This document shows, piece by piece, positions 23,980 to 36,004 of a DNA stretch of 64,000 nt. Within the stretch, counting starts at the first letter, position 1. The number at the start of each line of letters is the position of its first letter. Under the pieces are notes generated by a model. It was given only the letters and a program-made list of their open reading frames with translations, was not told the DNA's origin and searched no databases. A program made the position numbers and the translations under genes. The stretch comes from Galerina marginata (taxonomy: Eukaryota > Basidiomycota > Agaricomycetes > Agaricales > Galerinaceae), in the NCBI GenBank assembly GCA_023014335.1, contig JAECYW010000014.1, forward strand, positions 806,001-870,000, read 5' to 3'.

Positions 23980-26900
23980 ATGGCCAGTCATTCACCCCAA
24001 CGATCCCGCAGACCGCAGACACAGCAATTGAACCAAGGTATGTGCTGGCCTTTCATCACTCCTCCATCCTTTCATCACACGAACCATGTTTTATGCCCAC
24101 GGATTGAATTCTAACATTCGCATGGAGTTTGACTTGGTGCAATCATCTCTTTTATCGTCTATTCATCGGCGAAGGATTAGCGCTGATCTCGATTTCTGTA
24201 GCGATGCTTAATCATCCGGCCAGGGAGGCATCTCCTTCGCCCTCTCTTCGTGAAAGGCCACGAGCAATGAAAGCGCAATCCATGCCAATGGTCCCATCAG
24301 TCACTGCATTTGCTGGTCAATCAACCGCACAGAGTCAGCAACAACCGAGTCCTACCATACCAGGTAACGGCATGAGACGCTCACCACCCCTTGGCCAAGT
24401 CACTCGGCTCCTCCCTACACCTCCTCATCCCAACCCTCCAAATTTCACGGACGATCGAAGGCTGTCACCCCCTCCAGGACCCCAACAGTCTCTCAGTCAA
24501 CCAAATGTTAACTCGCACTATGGTCGCCCTCCACTCCGGGCCCCGACTGCTGCCTATCCGAATAAGTTCCAAGAATTGGAGTCCCAGATGACACCTGAAT
24601 TCTTCGCTGACATCGATCGCGCTGCTGAACAGCAGCAGGCACAATACCAGTCACATCAAACCCACTCATATCCGTCTGCAATTCGTGGGGAATCTCCATC
24701 ACCGCCCAAGGGTCCAGCTGTCGACAGGGCTCGTGCTCCTGCTGAGAGATCCAGTCCCTCGAATCCTGAAGTTGTCCAACGAGGACGACGAGAGCAACTT
24801 GTAGCTCGTGAGAGTCCCAAGACCCGCGATCGTCAGCCGGCGTCTCCCATCGCTTCTTCATTTGCTCAAGCGCAACTGCAAGCTCATTCTCCGGAGCGGC
24901 GAACGCCTCCAGGTCAGCATTCTCCTCTCGTGATGGCCGGAGAGCCACATCCAGCGAGCTATCTTGCGCAATACAATGCGCGTGAATCTCCGCCTGTCGT
25001 CCGAAGGGCACCTAACAGCGAACCCCGTCTTAATGTGTCGATGGCCAGCCAGACTCCCCCATTGCAGGCGATCGCAGCACGCACTCCAGACCGCTCACTT
25101 CCTGTTCAGGAAGAGGACGAAGTCACCTCCAAAAACGGCTCCAGTGCTAGTGCAAATTGGCAAGTGAATGAGGAGATAGTCGAGCCACCGTTCCAGTCTC
25201 CATCCCCAACTCCATCATCGGATCTCAATCCCGATGGCAATAACCAGCGATTCGAAACGAATCAAGTTAGTAATCACCAACCTGTGCACCGTGATGACGA
25301 GAAAGCCTCTCTTAAACAACACGATGACGCCCATGCACAATACCTAGAAAGGGATAGCACTGAGGAAGAAGGCGGCTACACCCCGAGATCACCAACAGCT
25401 GGACTGCCTGAGGAGAAGCGCGAAATGTACTACTCCGGTCAAAACATTCCAATCCGAGTACCTGTGCCCGTCGTCCACCGAGGCAAAGCTAGGAATGGAT
25501 CCTCAGATCATCTTATGCGGGGACTGGAGAGCACCCTTCTGGATCAACAGACGTCAGCACCGCCCCAACAGCAGCCTCAACCCACAGAGCGTCCTCCGCA
25601 GTACGTCGATCAGCGCCAGCCAACTCAAGGCAATACCCATCAGTACCAAAATTACCCCCCGCCTCAAGAATACGGGTACAGTCACGGCCCCCAGCGAGAT
25701 CACAAATACGTTCCTCCGCAGGTATACCCCGATGACTTCCAGAGCTACGGTGAAGACTCCACATCCGCCTACATCCAGTCCTACATCCAATCTCCTCGGC
25801 CTGATGCCCCCATACCCCCGACCCCTCACAGCCAAACGGCGGCTCCTTCTCCATCTCCAATGCTGTCCGGCTATGGCGGGAAGGATCTACCAGCCTACAG
25901 GCCAATGAGAGCTGCAGGATCGCCCTACCCATTCCCCTTTGGCCATGTCCGACGTAACCGACAGGTCCAGAACCCAAGATTCTTCCCTAATGGCCTCGAT
26001 CCGTCGAATCTCACCGAGAAAATAGCCAGGCAATGGCAGGTGTACGCTCAGAATAACCAGGGCAATATCACTGACTCGACGCTCTCGCCGTCGACGACGC
26101 CTTTCCAGCCTGAGCTCTTCGACCATTGGGCGTACCTACACACGGCGAGGATGATGGGTAATGGGATCCTCGACACCGCGAGTATGCAGTCGAGCCCCAG
26201 CCATCAACCGGTCGCCTTACCGATCGCGCCCAATTTCTCTGTTAAGAAAAAGGAACGCCATATTCACTCAAAGAGACAGGCATATAACCGAAAGCCACCT
26301 CCTCGTGTCGAAAGCACACAGCCTCGCGAAACCAGTCCGGAGCTTTCCTCTTCTGGAGAAGAAACGGCCGGCGAAGAGCGCTACACTAGCACTAGCGTGA
26401 CGGAAGTTGTGCCCGCTGATCCATTGCCCTTCCCCGTCGCCAAGCCGATGACACCTGATGTCGATGATAATGGTGACTGGGTCGACGAGGACGACGAGGA
26501 CGATTATGAGGACCTTATAGACCTGGAGTATCACCCTGCCTTCGTTAAAAACGTCACTAAACGACGACGGAAATGGGAGGTGGGCTGGGAGAATCTTATT
26601 CAAGCCGTGAGTTTGTTTATCCTGCTGATTGCCTTTCGAATGTCTTCTGACTTGTACCCTTGTCAGTTCCAAGCGCTTGATCGGCAGACTGATGCGACTA
26701 TGGTATTATTGGCATCACCTTCACATACCACGAAGCTTCATGCCCTTCGGTCTCGATCAATTCGAAGGCAGGCTATGCTTGCCAGCTCTGTTGTTAATAT
26801 TGATCAAATACGCTCTGGCTTCGCCCGTATGGCCGCTCAGAGAAGGGCAACACGCCCGGATAAGTCCTCCCTGGTCGACCGGCTTATGGTATCCTCCGGC

Positions 26901-27158
26901 TCATCGGGCGGAGACGGTTCTGACGGGAGCTCAACCTCTGTAGAAGGAAATCTGAGGCGGGCGCTAGATGCTGCCCTCGGAAGCCTTGGTGCTATGGGAG
27001 AAGTCTACGAACAGCGGGAGGCAAGGGTTTTAGAAGAGTTGCAGCGGTCTCGTGAGGATCGCGAACGAGTCGAGTTGCTCCTTAGGCAGGTCCTTGGAGA
27101 CAAGCACCCCTTGAGCAATCCGTCGCGCGTCCCGCCCCATGACACGGCTGTCGTTTGA
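23980..27158 (+). CDS. Large disordered Pro/Gln/Ser-rich protein
   Basis: Not recognised. Exon 1 (23980-24037, MASHSPQRSRRPQTQQLNQ) joins exon 2 at 24202 (MLNHPAREASPSPSL) through a 164-bp GT-AG intron. A second intron, 26607-26666, is 60 bp with no stop, so the frame stays open even if it is retained; GTGAGT and TTGTCAG ends argue that it is removed. The protein has close to 1,000 residues. Residues 1 to about 800 are Pro, Gln, Ser and charged residues with SP/TP sites, as in disordered scaffold or regulatory proteins. A KRRRKWEVGWENLIQA segment follows an acidic DEDDEDDYEDLIDLEYHP block (near 26480-26600) and looks like the only folded or binding element. The C-terminus (about 26960-27110) is a coiled coil, LGAMGEVYEQREARVLEELQ. 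Confidence 0.75.
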
Positions 27159-28230
27159 TATGTTTTCTATGTCCCGGTCTCTACTCAGGCCTTTACTGTA
27201 GCATGACGTCGCTAAGACCAAAAAAAACTCTATGTTATGCGACATCCGTTGTAGATTTACATGTATACATATGATCATCACCGACGCTCATTGACGCCGT
27301 CTTGGAAGATGCTGTAGTTCTTGTTATTCCAGCTGTACTGCTTAGTAAAAGGTTTTGTCCTCGATCAGGAGCACTCAGCACACCGATCAGTTGACTTGCC
27401 GTTCACCTAATTGGCTTCTTGGATTCTGAAACTCACAATCTTTTGGACACGTACCCCTCCTGATCCGTCGTCTCACCCACAAAACAAGTTATCACAGTGC
27501 TATCATCAAATTATCACACACAAGATTTGCGCCTTTCTGACATCGAAAACCAGTGCAAAAAACCACCGGGATGACCGCTTGGTCAGTCGTACCCACTGTC
27601 CCCACTTCTTTTCCTGTGCAAACGCTGCTCATCAAGCAAGACAGATCAATATTCGATGTTCGGAAACTTATAATTAGTTCATGCATGTGAACTGACCTCC
27701 TCATCTGGCTGATTCTCTTCGTGAATTACATCAGCTTAGATCTGCGGCATCGTATTTTGAGCGATGATGCTGTCAAGATTCAGATGCTGTCCAGTTTCGT
27801 TATCGAGGCGATGACTTGCCATGCTTCGATGCGCACACAATTGTTTGAGCCCACCGACTAAGCTGAGCCTTTTTGTTGATCACATTTTGTGGATGTAAGT
27901 GGATAAACTAATTTTATTCTTCCTGAAGCCACTGCTTTACCGAGAAGGTGGACAATTTGGCTTGACAGGCGTTTGAGAGACTTAGGGCTGGCTGTACGTG
28001 GAATGATCACGCCGCCGAAGTCACCGATGGGATCCAGTTAAATACAAGTGAAGTCCGTTCCCTCTCTCTTTCTTCACAGAGCAGGTCTCTTCCAACATCG
28101 CAGTAACGACGAGCTGGTCTCCTCTAATAGTCCCTCAACCGACTTCTCTTACTGTATAACCGACTGAATGTGAGTGCTGCTAATAATCGGCCAGTATAGC
28201 TCTCATTAATATCCAACTCCCTGACAGATC
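27159..28230. other. Intergenic region with 5' UTR intron
   Basis: No gene is seen between 27159 and about 28000. Close to the next start, 28170-28227 has the form of a 5' UTR intron: GTGAGT donor, a GCTAATAA branch-like element and a CTGACAG acceptor three bases before the ATG. A TTAAATA element near 28037 is a possible core promoter motif. Confidence 0.5.
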
Positions 28231-29257
28231 ATGCGTTATTCAACTGTCTTCATTGGCTTGCTTGCTTCCTGCCTGATCCCTGTACTTGCTGCTCCGACCT
28301 CCTCAACCGAAGAACCAAAGCCAACAGCTTACAACCACGGAGATATCGTTGGAGTCCGAGCCAGCAAAATCGAGGCGAAAGATTCTAGTGTGGTAGGAAT
28401 CACCACTTTAAACTGGTGAATTACCAACTGACAGATCATACACAGAGGAACTATAAAAATATCGACATCCATCCAGCGGTTGTGGTCGCAGGACCAGATG
28501 CCAAAGGACAATACCAGGTCGCAACTATTTCGAAGAAACACCTCCATGACCCACCTCAAGCAGATATCTCGAAATTCCACCCAGACTTACAAGGAAAGGT
28601 CAAGCTTGTTGCGACCGATCCTATCAAAGTAGACAACATGAAACCCTGGAAATCCGGGACGACAGGAATTACGACTGAACCAATGGGTAAGGAAGGCCTT
28701 GCGAAGCTGCACGAAGCCATGAGTAAGCACTCCTCTATTAAATATGGCGCATCTGAGCTAACAGTCGAGTCTCATCAGCACCGCACGTCGGCTGGAAACC
28801 TCCAGTACAGCCAGAGGTCGCTTCATCGTCGACATCCGCTGCCCAATCGAGACGAAAACCCGCTGGGAACAGAGCAATTCCCGGTCAGGTTCACGCAGGC
28901 GGCTCAGGACACCCTCCTACCGCAGGCTCCAACAAGCACCTGCCTGGGTCCCACTCGCAACCTCACATCCCGGCTGGCAAGAAGGGGCAGCATGTTAACG
29001 CTCATGCAGGTGGCTCTAAACACCCTCAGATTCACAACCCTGCCCCAGCGTCCCACGCAAACTTGAAGAAGGCGCCGCATCCCAACGCTCGTGTCACCCC
29101 CTCTCGACATGGTGCGGCATCTGGCTCGAAAGTTAGAACTGCGTCTCGGCCCAAGGTGGCGAAGATGAACAACAAAGTGAAGCAGCCGGTAGTCAATCGG
29201 GGGGCAAGCCGTAATCGCAAAGGCCCAGGTGTGAAGAGATCTCTCCGTTCCTGGTGA
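28231..29257 (+). CDS. Small secreted His/Lys/Pro-rich protein
   Basis: Unnamed. Three exons (28231-28392, 28446-28722, 28770-29257) give 308 residues. MRYSTVFIGLLASCLIPVLAA is a clear signal peptide with an Ala-x-Ala-like end. The next part (residues about 30-145) is a possible folded domain: YNHGDIVGVRASKIE, then IDIHPAVVVAGPDAKGQYQV and AISKKHL-like segments. The rest is low-complexity, rich in Gly, His, Pro, Ser, Lys and Arg, and ends KGPGVKRSLRSW. The third exon uses a 47-bp intron (28723-28769), which shifts into the long open frame that runs to the stop. Reading straight through would give a different, shorter tail. The convergent gene at 29490-30704 encodes a similar secreted basic protein, so the pair may be diverged relatives or co-located cell-wall/effector-like proteins (inference). 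Confidence 0.72.
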
Positions 29258-29303
29258 TTAATTTCGGCCTGATAGTAGTGACACTCATGTGCGGATATTG
29301 ATA

Positions 29304-29440
29304 ATAAATCTTTCTTCTCGACGATGCCGAATCGTGATCTCGTTCAAAACCCCAGGAAACGCAAAGTTATTATAAATCTTTCTTTTCGACGAGGCCGACT
29401 CGTGATCTCGTTCAAAGCCCCAGGAAACGCAAAGCTATTA
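29304..29440. repeat. 68-bp tandem direct duplication
   Basis: Unit 1 is 29304-29371 and unit 2 is 29372-29439/40. Both begin ATAAATCTTTCTT and share CGTGATCTCGTTCAAA and CCCCAGGAAACGCAAAG, with only a few substitutions between them. It lies in the spacer between the two convergent secreted-protein genes. Confidence 0.9.
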
Positions 29441-29489
29441 TGGTCTTATTCCGTATGGCAGGGTGAAGAAAGGTGATTCAATCCCAAAT

Positions 29490-30704
29490 TTAGACATTAA
29501 ATTTAACCTTCTTCGCTCTTTCTACTGTGGCCAGGTAATGGTCATCCTCAGTACCTCCCCGGTTTGAATCGTGTCCAATGACTTGAACCGTGTCTCTCCC
29601 ATGGTCCTTGTAGGTGACCACACGACCAGCACCTACTTGTGATCCTCCAGTCCATCCCGAAGGACTGTTTTTGATAATAGGATACTCCTTGATTCGTTTC
29701 GGGTTGCCTGGGATAGGCCTCATGCCTTGCAGAGAGATATCGCTGTGGATGTTGGAATACGGGTCGTTGTTGAATTCCTTGGGCTAAACGGGGTGTTAGC
29801 CGGCGCTTATTGGGTAGTAACGCGCTCAGGGTGAAACGCACATTCGTATTTTTCCCCCGCCCAATGGGAACCTTCCTATGAAGGTATGAATTCATCGTCG
29901 CCTTTCGAACCTCATTTCCGGTGAATGACGCTAAAATTGTGACCGGTAAAACGGTTAGATCTAAGAAAGGAAGATGACTGACATTTGCCAATAGTGTATT
30001 TATCTTTGCGTTCCGGGATGTTCTTCGTTTTCTGCATCCTTTCTCCTGCATGCTTCAAGGCGTTCGCAACCTCTTGTCTGTGCTGCTTGCTCAATTTCGG
30101 TCCCTTGGGGGGTTTCTGAACCGTCTTCGGTTTAGTCGCCCATTTCTTTGCCCTTGCGGCCTTAGCAGCCTTTTGCGCTTCGCTAATTTTCCGTGACTTT
30201 GCTGCCTCGTGCTCTTTGCTCCGTCTGGCGTCGTCGATCGCTCGGTACTTGGGGTTCATCTTCGCATAGCCTTTTACTGCCTTCGGACGTGCAACCTTCG
30301 AAGCAATTTTATTGTTCAACAACTTCTTTTTCTGCTTAGCTGCCGTGCGCTGGGATTGGCCTTTCTGGACCTTGAGGATATGCTGACTGAGGTCGCCTTT
30401 AGAAAGTGGCTTCTCCCTTTTGGAGCCAGGGTGCGAGACTTCATGCTTGTCAGCTTCCCTGTTCGCCGATTTTTGGTGCTGCACGGGACGTTTCTGAGGC
30501 AGAGCAGGACTACGAGCGAGCAGATCTACGAGTGAATAGTGTCAATAGGGCTGCATGGTCCAAGGGGATAGAAATTTCGCTACATTGAATTTCGGGTGAC
30601 TCGTGGCGAACGGATAAACCATCTTCTTGGATTAAAGGGGCGGCCTTAGAAAGCAGGACTAAGCAAGATATCGCAACCGGGAAAATATAACGGTAGAAAA
30701 GCAT
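29490..30704 (-). CDS. Secreted Lys-rich basic protein
   Basis: Unnamed. The start MLFYRYIFPVAISCLVLLSKAA is a signal peptide. The first exon ends near ...APLIQED and probably joins ...LLARSPALPQKRP... through an intron of about 95 bp (GTTTAT donor near 30620); this junction is the least certain. The middle is extraordinarily rich in Lys, Arg, Ala and Gln (for example AAKQKKKLLNNKIASKVARP). The C-terminal exon (29490 to about 29780) is more structured, with GWTGGSQVGAGRVVTYKDHG and DTVQVIGHDSNRGGTEDDHY. The tail ends KVKFNV. An SPASGS-like GPI site is not evident. Convergent with the similar gene at 28231-29257. Confidence 0.65.
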
Positions 30705-31150
30705 CGTAACCGACAGAAATAACGTTCGGGAGTCGGGGTGAAGACCAGATTTCAAACGCGAGGGTGGAGACCAGCTCTAGAGAATCAAGGTGGGATCTCC
30801 GAAGTGCTTTATACAGTTTCCTGTGCATTCGTGCGAATTTCTGACTTACGTGTGGGCGATGTGGGCGATGTGCCCATCAGCACATGTGCAAAATAGGTCC
30901 AGCGGCAGAGAAATGGTTCCATCTGTTGATATGAAACTGACAGGAGTTCCTAAGTTCGCCCACAAAGTCCAGCATAATTATGGATTGACACTTAAAATCC
31001 ATTTGTTCCCTCAATCACCGACATTCGGTTCGAGGGGCACCCCGAACCTTGCCTTGACACCTGCTACTAAACCCACCATTTGCGGTCTTTCTTGAAAATT
31101 CCTACGCAGGGAATAGGAGGTTCCAAGCTTCCTCTGCGGATTTTTCCTGC
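30705..31150. other. Intergenic spacer, 446 bp
   Basis: This lies upstream of the Lys-rich secreted protein gene and downstream of the next minus-strand gene. Short overlapping frames only. No gene is supported. Confidence 0.5.
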
Positions 31151-31933
31151 TCAAACCCATTTTCGGAAATTCCAATAGTCCACTATAGCATTGGGATGTG
31201 AGATCTTATTCAGTAACCATCCCTTAGTAATTGAAGGAGACAAAGAGGGGCTTACATTTAGAAGTTCTGCTCCCCCAGGATGCCTGACTGCACCTTTTTC
31301 TTTGAGTTTCTTTAATGCTGAGACAATCGCCTCCAACCCATCCGAGTCGTTTAACCACTGGGCCATCATGGTGGCACCGGCAACCGTTAGCTGGAGGCAG
31401 GTGCCAATTGCAACTGTTTCCACCCTCTTTGTCTCGCGCTTTGCATCGGGTAGTTGAAGCCCTTGTCTCGCAAACATGTAGGGCGACTTCACGTTTGCTA
31501 AGAGCCCGTGCTTCAAGGCAGAGGCTGAGAAGAGTGCAACAGCAAGAGTAGGGTTATTGGGTGTTATCAGAGTTTGCTTTGGGACGTTGAGCTGCGTCTC
31601 ATGAAGATCGTCTTTGGTAAATTCGTGGAGGTGGAATTTGAAGAGGGAGGCAAAGTCGGTAGGTCCATCGATGGCGTCTTCAACGGCTACCGTTCCGGCT
31701 TCAGGAAGGAGGCCGATTGTTGATACGACGAGGTTGTCGATATTCCTAGGATCCTTTTTCGCAACGTCGAGCAGAGAAGTAGCGAGAGCCTCGGCACAAG
31801 CAGCTGTGTTATTGGGTTTTATGACCCCAAGAATGTCAGCGGCAAGGGTTGGAGAACATTTATCCGATTGAAAGATCTCTGTGAAGCTGGAAGTAAACTT
31901 TTCTACTTCGCCGTTATAGTCAGGTTCTGACAT
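31151..31933 (-). CDS. Uncharacterised soluble protein
   Basis: Not recognised. The start was placed at MSEPDYNGEVEKFTSSF, which begins a compact, mostly helical protein. The frame stays open upstream to 32026, but that part reads like untranslated sequence. Helical segments include AAACAEALATSLLDVAKKD-like and LDDLETQLNVPKQ-like stretches. The C-terminal portion has VAIGTCLQLTVAGATMMAQW and AIVSALKKLKEKGAVRHPGG. A 51-bp in-frame intron with GTAAGC donor (about 31205-31255) probably removes the low-complexity SPSLSPS stretch, giving LLN|ISHPNAIVDYWNFRKWV. No signal peptide or membrane helix is seen. Confidence 0.65.
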   Translation of the reverse strand: MSEPDYNGEVEKFTSSFTEIFQSDKCSPTLAADILGVIKPNNTAACAEALATSLLDVAKKDPRNIDNLVVSTIGLLPEAGTVAVEDAIDGPTDFASLFKFHLHEFTKDDLHETQLNVPKQTLITPNNPTLAVALFSASALKHGLLANVKSPYMFARQGLQLPDAKRETKRVETVAIGTCLQLTVAGATMMAQWLNDSDGLEAIVSALKKLKEKGAVRHPGGAELLNVSPSLSPSITKGWLLNKISHPNAIVDYWNFRKWV

Positions 31934-32304
31934 CGTGATTGTTCTGGAAAAGAATAGCCTTGGGCAGATGGATGGATGAGTTAAAACTGGCGGGGCCATT
32001 CTGGCAACTGCCGGCTGCAGATGCAAGAACCCCCGTGAACAATTCTACAAGATTGCAGATCATACTTTGGATATTATTAGTGACTTGTATTACACATTTT
32101 ACACAAACACCTCCGCGAATTGCGTATCACAGGGCGACATGGTATATTACTGGCTAAAACACCCAACTAAGGATCCACGGTGTACCCAAAATCGGGCCAA
32201 GCTGCCTAATAAACAGAAGTGGGTATTGTCACCTTAGGTGATAGTAGTAGTAATTACCGGCATGGTCTAGTAGCTGAACACCAATTCCAAGAGTATTGAT
32301 GAGT
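31934..32304. other. Intergenic spacer, 371 bp
   Basis: Likely upstream region of the uncharacterised gene at 31151-31933. No gene or repeat is seen. Confidence 0.5.
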
Positions 32305-33585
32305 CTAGATGTCTTTGAATAGAATTTCGAAACGAAACTCCTGGTACTTGTTGTCTCTTAACCATGGAAAATGACTCCTTCCGATTTCTTCAAGCCGGGC
32401 TGGAAAATCTTCATACTCGTGGTACCCGCGGACAACCGTTATCTTCAATTTCACCAGTTGTAAACATGGAAAACTACCAGGCTGGGAAAGGACAGCATCA
32501 AGCTGCGACCACCGGGAGGCGTCAGTTGTACAGAGAGAATCCGCCGCGACACTAACCCTGATAATTAGGGTTTCCAATTCATTCTTTCCGGCCATTTGTT
32601 CGAGCTCTTTTGTCAAGTGGAGATAAGGATCATCTTCCAGCGACTCCAAGAAGGGAAAGACTCTTATTTTCTTTAATGTGGTGAGGGATCTTGGGGTCAA
32701 ATGTCTCGCTAGGTTCCCTTCAAAACTGAGAACAGCGGCAGGACCTACATTGAGAGGATAAAAGGTCTAAATGTGCCTTGGGTTATTGGACCGAAACGTA
32801 CCTGAGAAATTCAAAAATCTGAGGCTCTCAGACCGCCGTAGGATATGTTTGACAGAATCCATGTCATCAAGGTGTTCAACTACAACGTAGAGTTCCTCAA
32901 GTCCCCTGAGGTCCAGTATTGGTGTAACGCCGGGATTTCGAGGGTCAAGGAGTTTGGCCATCTCGACCAGGCTGTTGTTCACAGAGCGACAGATTGAAAT
33001 ACCAAAAATGACTAGCTTCGGAGGTCTGCTCGGTTCACAAAAGTCTTTAGGAAGAGGAGCATCCGCCATAGTCACGTTTCCGAGGTGCAACTCGGAGAGA
33101 TGGGGGAAACAATAGAAAATGGTTGCGGGTAAATTCATGATGTCAACCAAGACCAGACGAACAATCCTGTTTGATTGGATAAAGGACGAGAGGGACGATC
33201 TGAGAAAGGGTGGCATTGTTCCCCACGTCTGCTGGTGACACTCGTCACCGAACCCAAAAATGAACGAGGTAACGGAATGTAGGCGCTGTAGGATAGGCGG
33301 TCCAGGTTCACAATGGTTCACATAAGTGAGGGTTTTTACATGGCGGGCTATAGACGGGTTACTGTCCAAAAGGTGGTTGAAGCGGCTCGCAGCGGGTTCC
33401 ATGGAGCTTCCCTCGGTGGAACGGAGCTTGATGCTGGAAAATACGTGTTTTCGACTGATGGCGCAGAAGGGAGAGGAAACAAGCGAGCAGGCTTTCAGTG
33501 ACTCCCCGTCGAGACGATCGGCGAGCACTTTCATGATGATTTCAATAATGTCGAAGGGGACCATTACACCATTGGACGCCTCCAT
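32305..33585 (-). CDS. F-box-like protein
   Basis: Protein of the mushroom F-box/LRR-like type. Two exons are joined by a GT-AG intron at about 32744-32800 (...LRFLNFSG|PAAVLSFEG...). The start MEASNGVMVPFDIIEIIMKVLADRL contains an F-box-like helix, and KACSLVSSPFCAISRKHVF follows, the usual second half of the motif. The rest has irregular leucine-rich segments: HLSELHLGNVTM, GLEELYVVVEHLDD and ELETLIIRVSV. F-box proteins usually present targets to SCF ubiquitin ligases (family knowledge), but no target can be inferred. An alternative Met 10 codons upstream exists at 33615. This is the second F-box gene of the window; it is not obviously a paralogue of the one at 6900. Confidence 0.72.
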
Positions 33586-34982
33586 GTTAAAGCGATTGGA
33601 ACTTGGGGATAACAAAGTGAGCTAGAATCCGATCAGCTTAGTATCGCTCTGCTGTGCAAAGTGGATGCCTAAAAATTATTTTATAAAAGCTTACCGAGAT
33701 TTGGGAATGAAGTGCACAGATATATCGCGTCGTGGAGGGTGACTATGTTCGTGAGTCTTTGTCGAGGGACAATATAGTATCTCTGGGAAGATAAGCCAGA
33801 AGGACACTTGCAGAGCAGTAAACCAATCGAGCGAATTCTCAGGGTATGCAGGCAGACAACAGCGAGTTTATGTACATATTTCCAAGGCAGAACGTGGAAT
33901 AGATGGCGGTGCCGGCGGCCACGCGTTGAAATGCTGTCATGCAACGAATGTGTGCAAAGTAGAATCGAGATCCTGCTTGAACTTCCGGCGACAAGATGTG
34001 CGGGGTCGTGATGTGCGGGGTCGTGAATGCTGTGTTGATCCATCCGCATCATACATTGTTCGAGCCTGAGATGTAAGCCCCAGACAAAACCACCTGCGTA
34101 GGATACGAAGACTGTGCGCGTGGTAGCCAGAGGTTTAATTCCATTCCCAGACGAAGATGATGAATGTTTCGATGGAAGTCTTCACGTCACAGTCAAGGCC
34201 AATCTTGCCATCCGTGGCCATCACATCAAAAGTTAAGTTCTAGAGTGTTAATTTGAGAACAGGGGTACACTGAAGGGTGTTAGGGCGTTATGACATTAAT
34301 TAAGCACGAGAAGGGGACCGGCTCATTCGCGGTAAAATACCGAAGGTGACCAAAAAAAGACGACAGACCTGGGATGCACCTACCGCGATGCCCGACGCTA
34401 CGTCCGTATACGCCTTCAGTACACATCGCGATATCGCATAGCCTGCTGTTAGGTTTCGGGATTTTCTCAAACCTTGAGACAAATTTGTATAGTGAAGTCC
34501 CTTGGTATAAAGAACGCCGATGACGCAAGGTGGGCGATTTAAGAATGAAGGACTTCAGGATGCACCGATTACCGGCCCCAAGGCTTAGGGTCGTAAACAT
34601 AGGATCCCTGCCCCACCTTTTCCATTGTTGAGAGCAAGGAAAATGGTCTAGAGGGGCCAGGATGACGGTGATGGGCAAGTTGAGGTTTTGCCATTACATA
34701 AATAATTGCAAATATTTAATACATAGTAATTCACTTTCTTGCAAGTGGCTTTTTGACCGTTTCCTCCGTCCCCTGAACTGAATCCTCCTTCAATCTAGGC
34801 AGACGCCAGAAAAACAATAAAATGCTCTCATTCACAGACATCTATATGAATCCGCCATTAAAATTTCTTCGATGGTAGTCAAACGGTATGTTATTCAAAC
34901 AAGAAAAGGATGTGTTGTCCTAGTGTTGTCCTCCAACTTGAAGCTTCAAGTTGTACCCGTTGCATTTGCGTAAAGCACAGAG
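33586..34982. other. Intergenic region with no supported gene, 1.4 kb
   Basis: Minus-strand frames at 33681-34052 and 34280-34678 are open for more than 120 codons but show no family sequence or convincing splice partners. They may be gene relics. A repeated TGTGCGGGGTCGTGA unit occurs twice in tandem near 33997-34025. Confidence 0.4.
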
Positions 34983-35853
34983 TTAGGTATCTTTCGTCGT
35001 ATTTTCTTGGTGAACCCATCCCCCACAGCAACATTCAACGCCCGCGTCGATCTTTCGGCAGCAGAACTTCATCTTGGTACCGCTCTCCAGGATGCGACGC
35101 AATGGGGGCCACCACGGTCCAGATATCACCTTTGCACTGGCAACACTTTTGTCGATTGAGAAGCATTTGATAGTGGGGATAGATATCATCGGGCTCTGCG
35201 AAAAAACGGCAAGAACCATTATCATCGCAGTACCGTAATAATTTTGCCCGAACTCGGTCTTCCCAAATTCAATGGTAGCCTTCATTTCTGCGGATTCAAG
35301 CATTTGTACCACCACGGCGGCGGCGAGCACGTCGTCCGTGTCCCCGCGATTGGAGCGGTTAATGGTGTCGACATTAAAGCGATGTTGCAGGGGAAGGCCT
35401 AGGTCTCCTTTGTGGGTGATTTGTATCACAAGAGCAGAGTGACGCTCCTGGTGCGGAAAGTGTGGTAAATTGAGAGCTGCAACCATACAGTTCTTCATGG
35501 GGGTAGCGTAGTATTCGACCCACTGCAAGAAGTCGGTGTACCCATGCGGAATCCCTGTCTTGGATTCGATGTCCTTGTTCTCCGCAACAGTGGCTTTGCA
35601 CTCGACCTTGTGCTTTGGCCAGTGCTTTTGCTGACATTCCTTTGACTGTTCAAAAAATCAGTGCCGAGTGCTGAGCTGCGAAGACGAAGGCACATACGCA
35701 GTACATAGCAAGGCCACATCTTGCGCATCGTTGGAGGTGCATGGACTCGGTTCGTCGGAATTGGGCACAGTATGAGCAAGCCTTATGTTTGTGAATGGCG
35801 GGGGCATCGTGGAAGGGGTTGGGCCCTGCGTCTGGCCGGAACGTTGTCGACAT
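34983..35853 (-). CDS. MYND zinc-finger protein
   Basis: Two exons encode an N-terminal MYND finger and an uncharacterised C-terminal domain. The start is MSTTFRPDAGPNPFHDAPAI. The finger reads C-x2-C (ACSYCAQ), C-x2-C (LQRCARCGLAMYC), then across a 52-bp intron (about 35648-35700) SKECQQKHWPKHKVEC, giving the full Cys/His set. MYND fingers bind Pro-rich peptides (family knowledge). The C-terminal part (34983-35530) has WVEYYATPMKNCMVAALNLP and ends in a Cys-rich segment, FCCRKIDAGVECCCGGWVHQ. Such MYND proteins are expanded in mushroom genomes and few are characterised. It lies only 151 bp downstream-to-upstream of cyclin C on the same strand. Confidence 0.85.
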
Positions 35854-36004
35854 GGTTGTCCAAACACAGGAGCAAGATGGAACAGGCGCACTCTTTTATG
35901 TAAGTCGGGGATTCGCGTCATTGTTCCCTGAGACGGGCCATTGCCCTGAGAACAAAAAGGATGTATTTATATTGTGATGACAATTCAATCACGGTCAAAA
36001 CTAG

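Noticed and set aside
24129..24203. Start of the large disordered protein at 24129
   Set aside because: An upstream exon with a better start and canonical intron (24038-24201) joins in frame at 24202, so 24129-24201 is intron.
34280..34678. 132-codon minus-strand frame
   Set aside because: No recognisable domain and no supported partner exon; left as part of an intergenic region.
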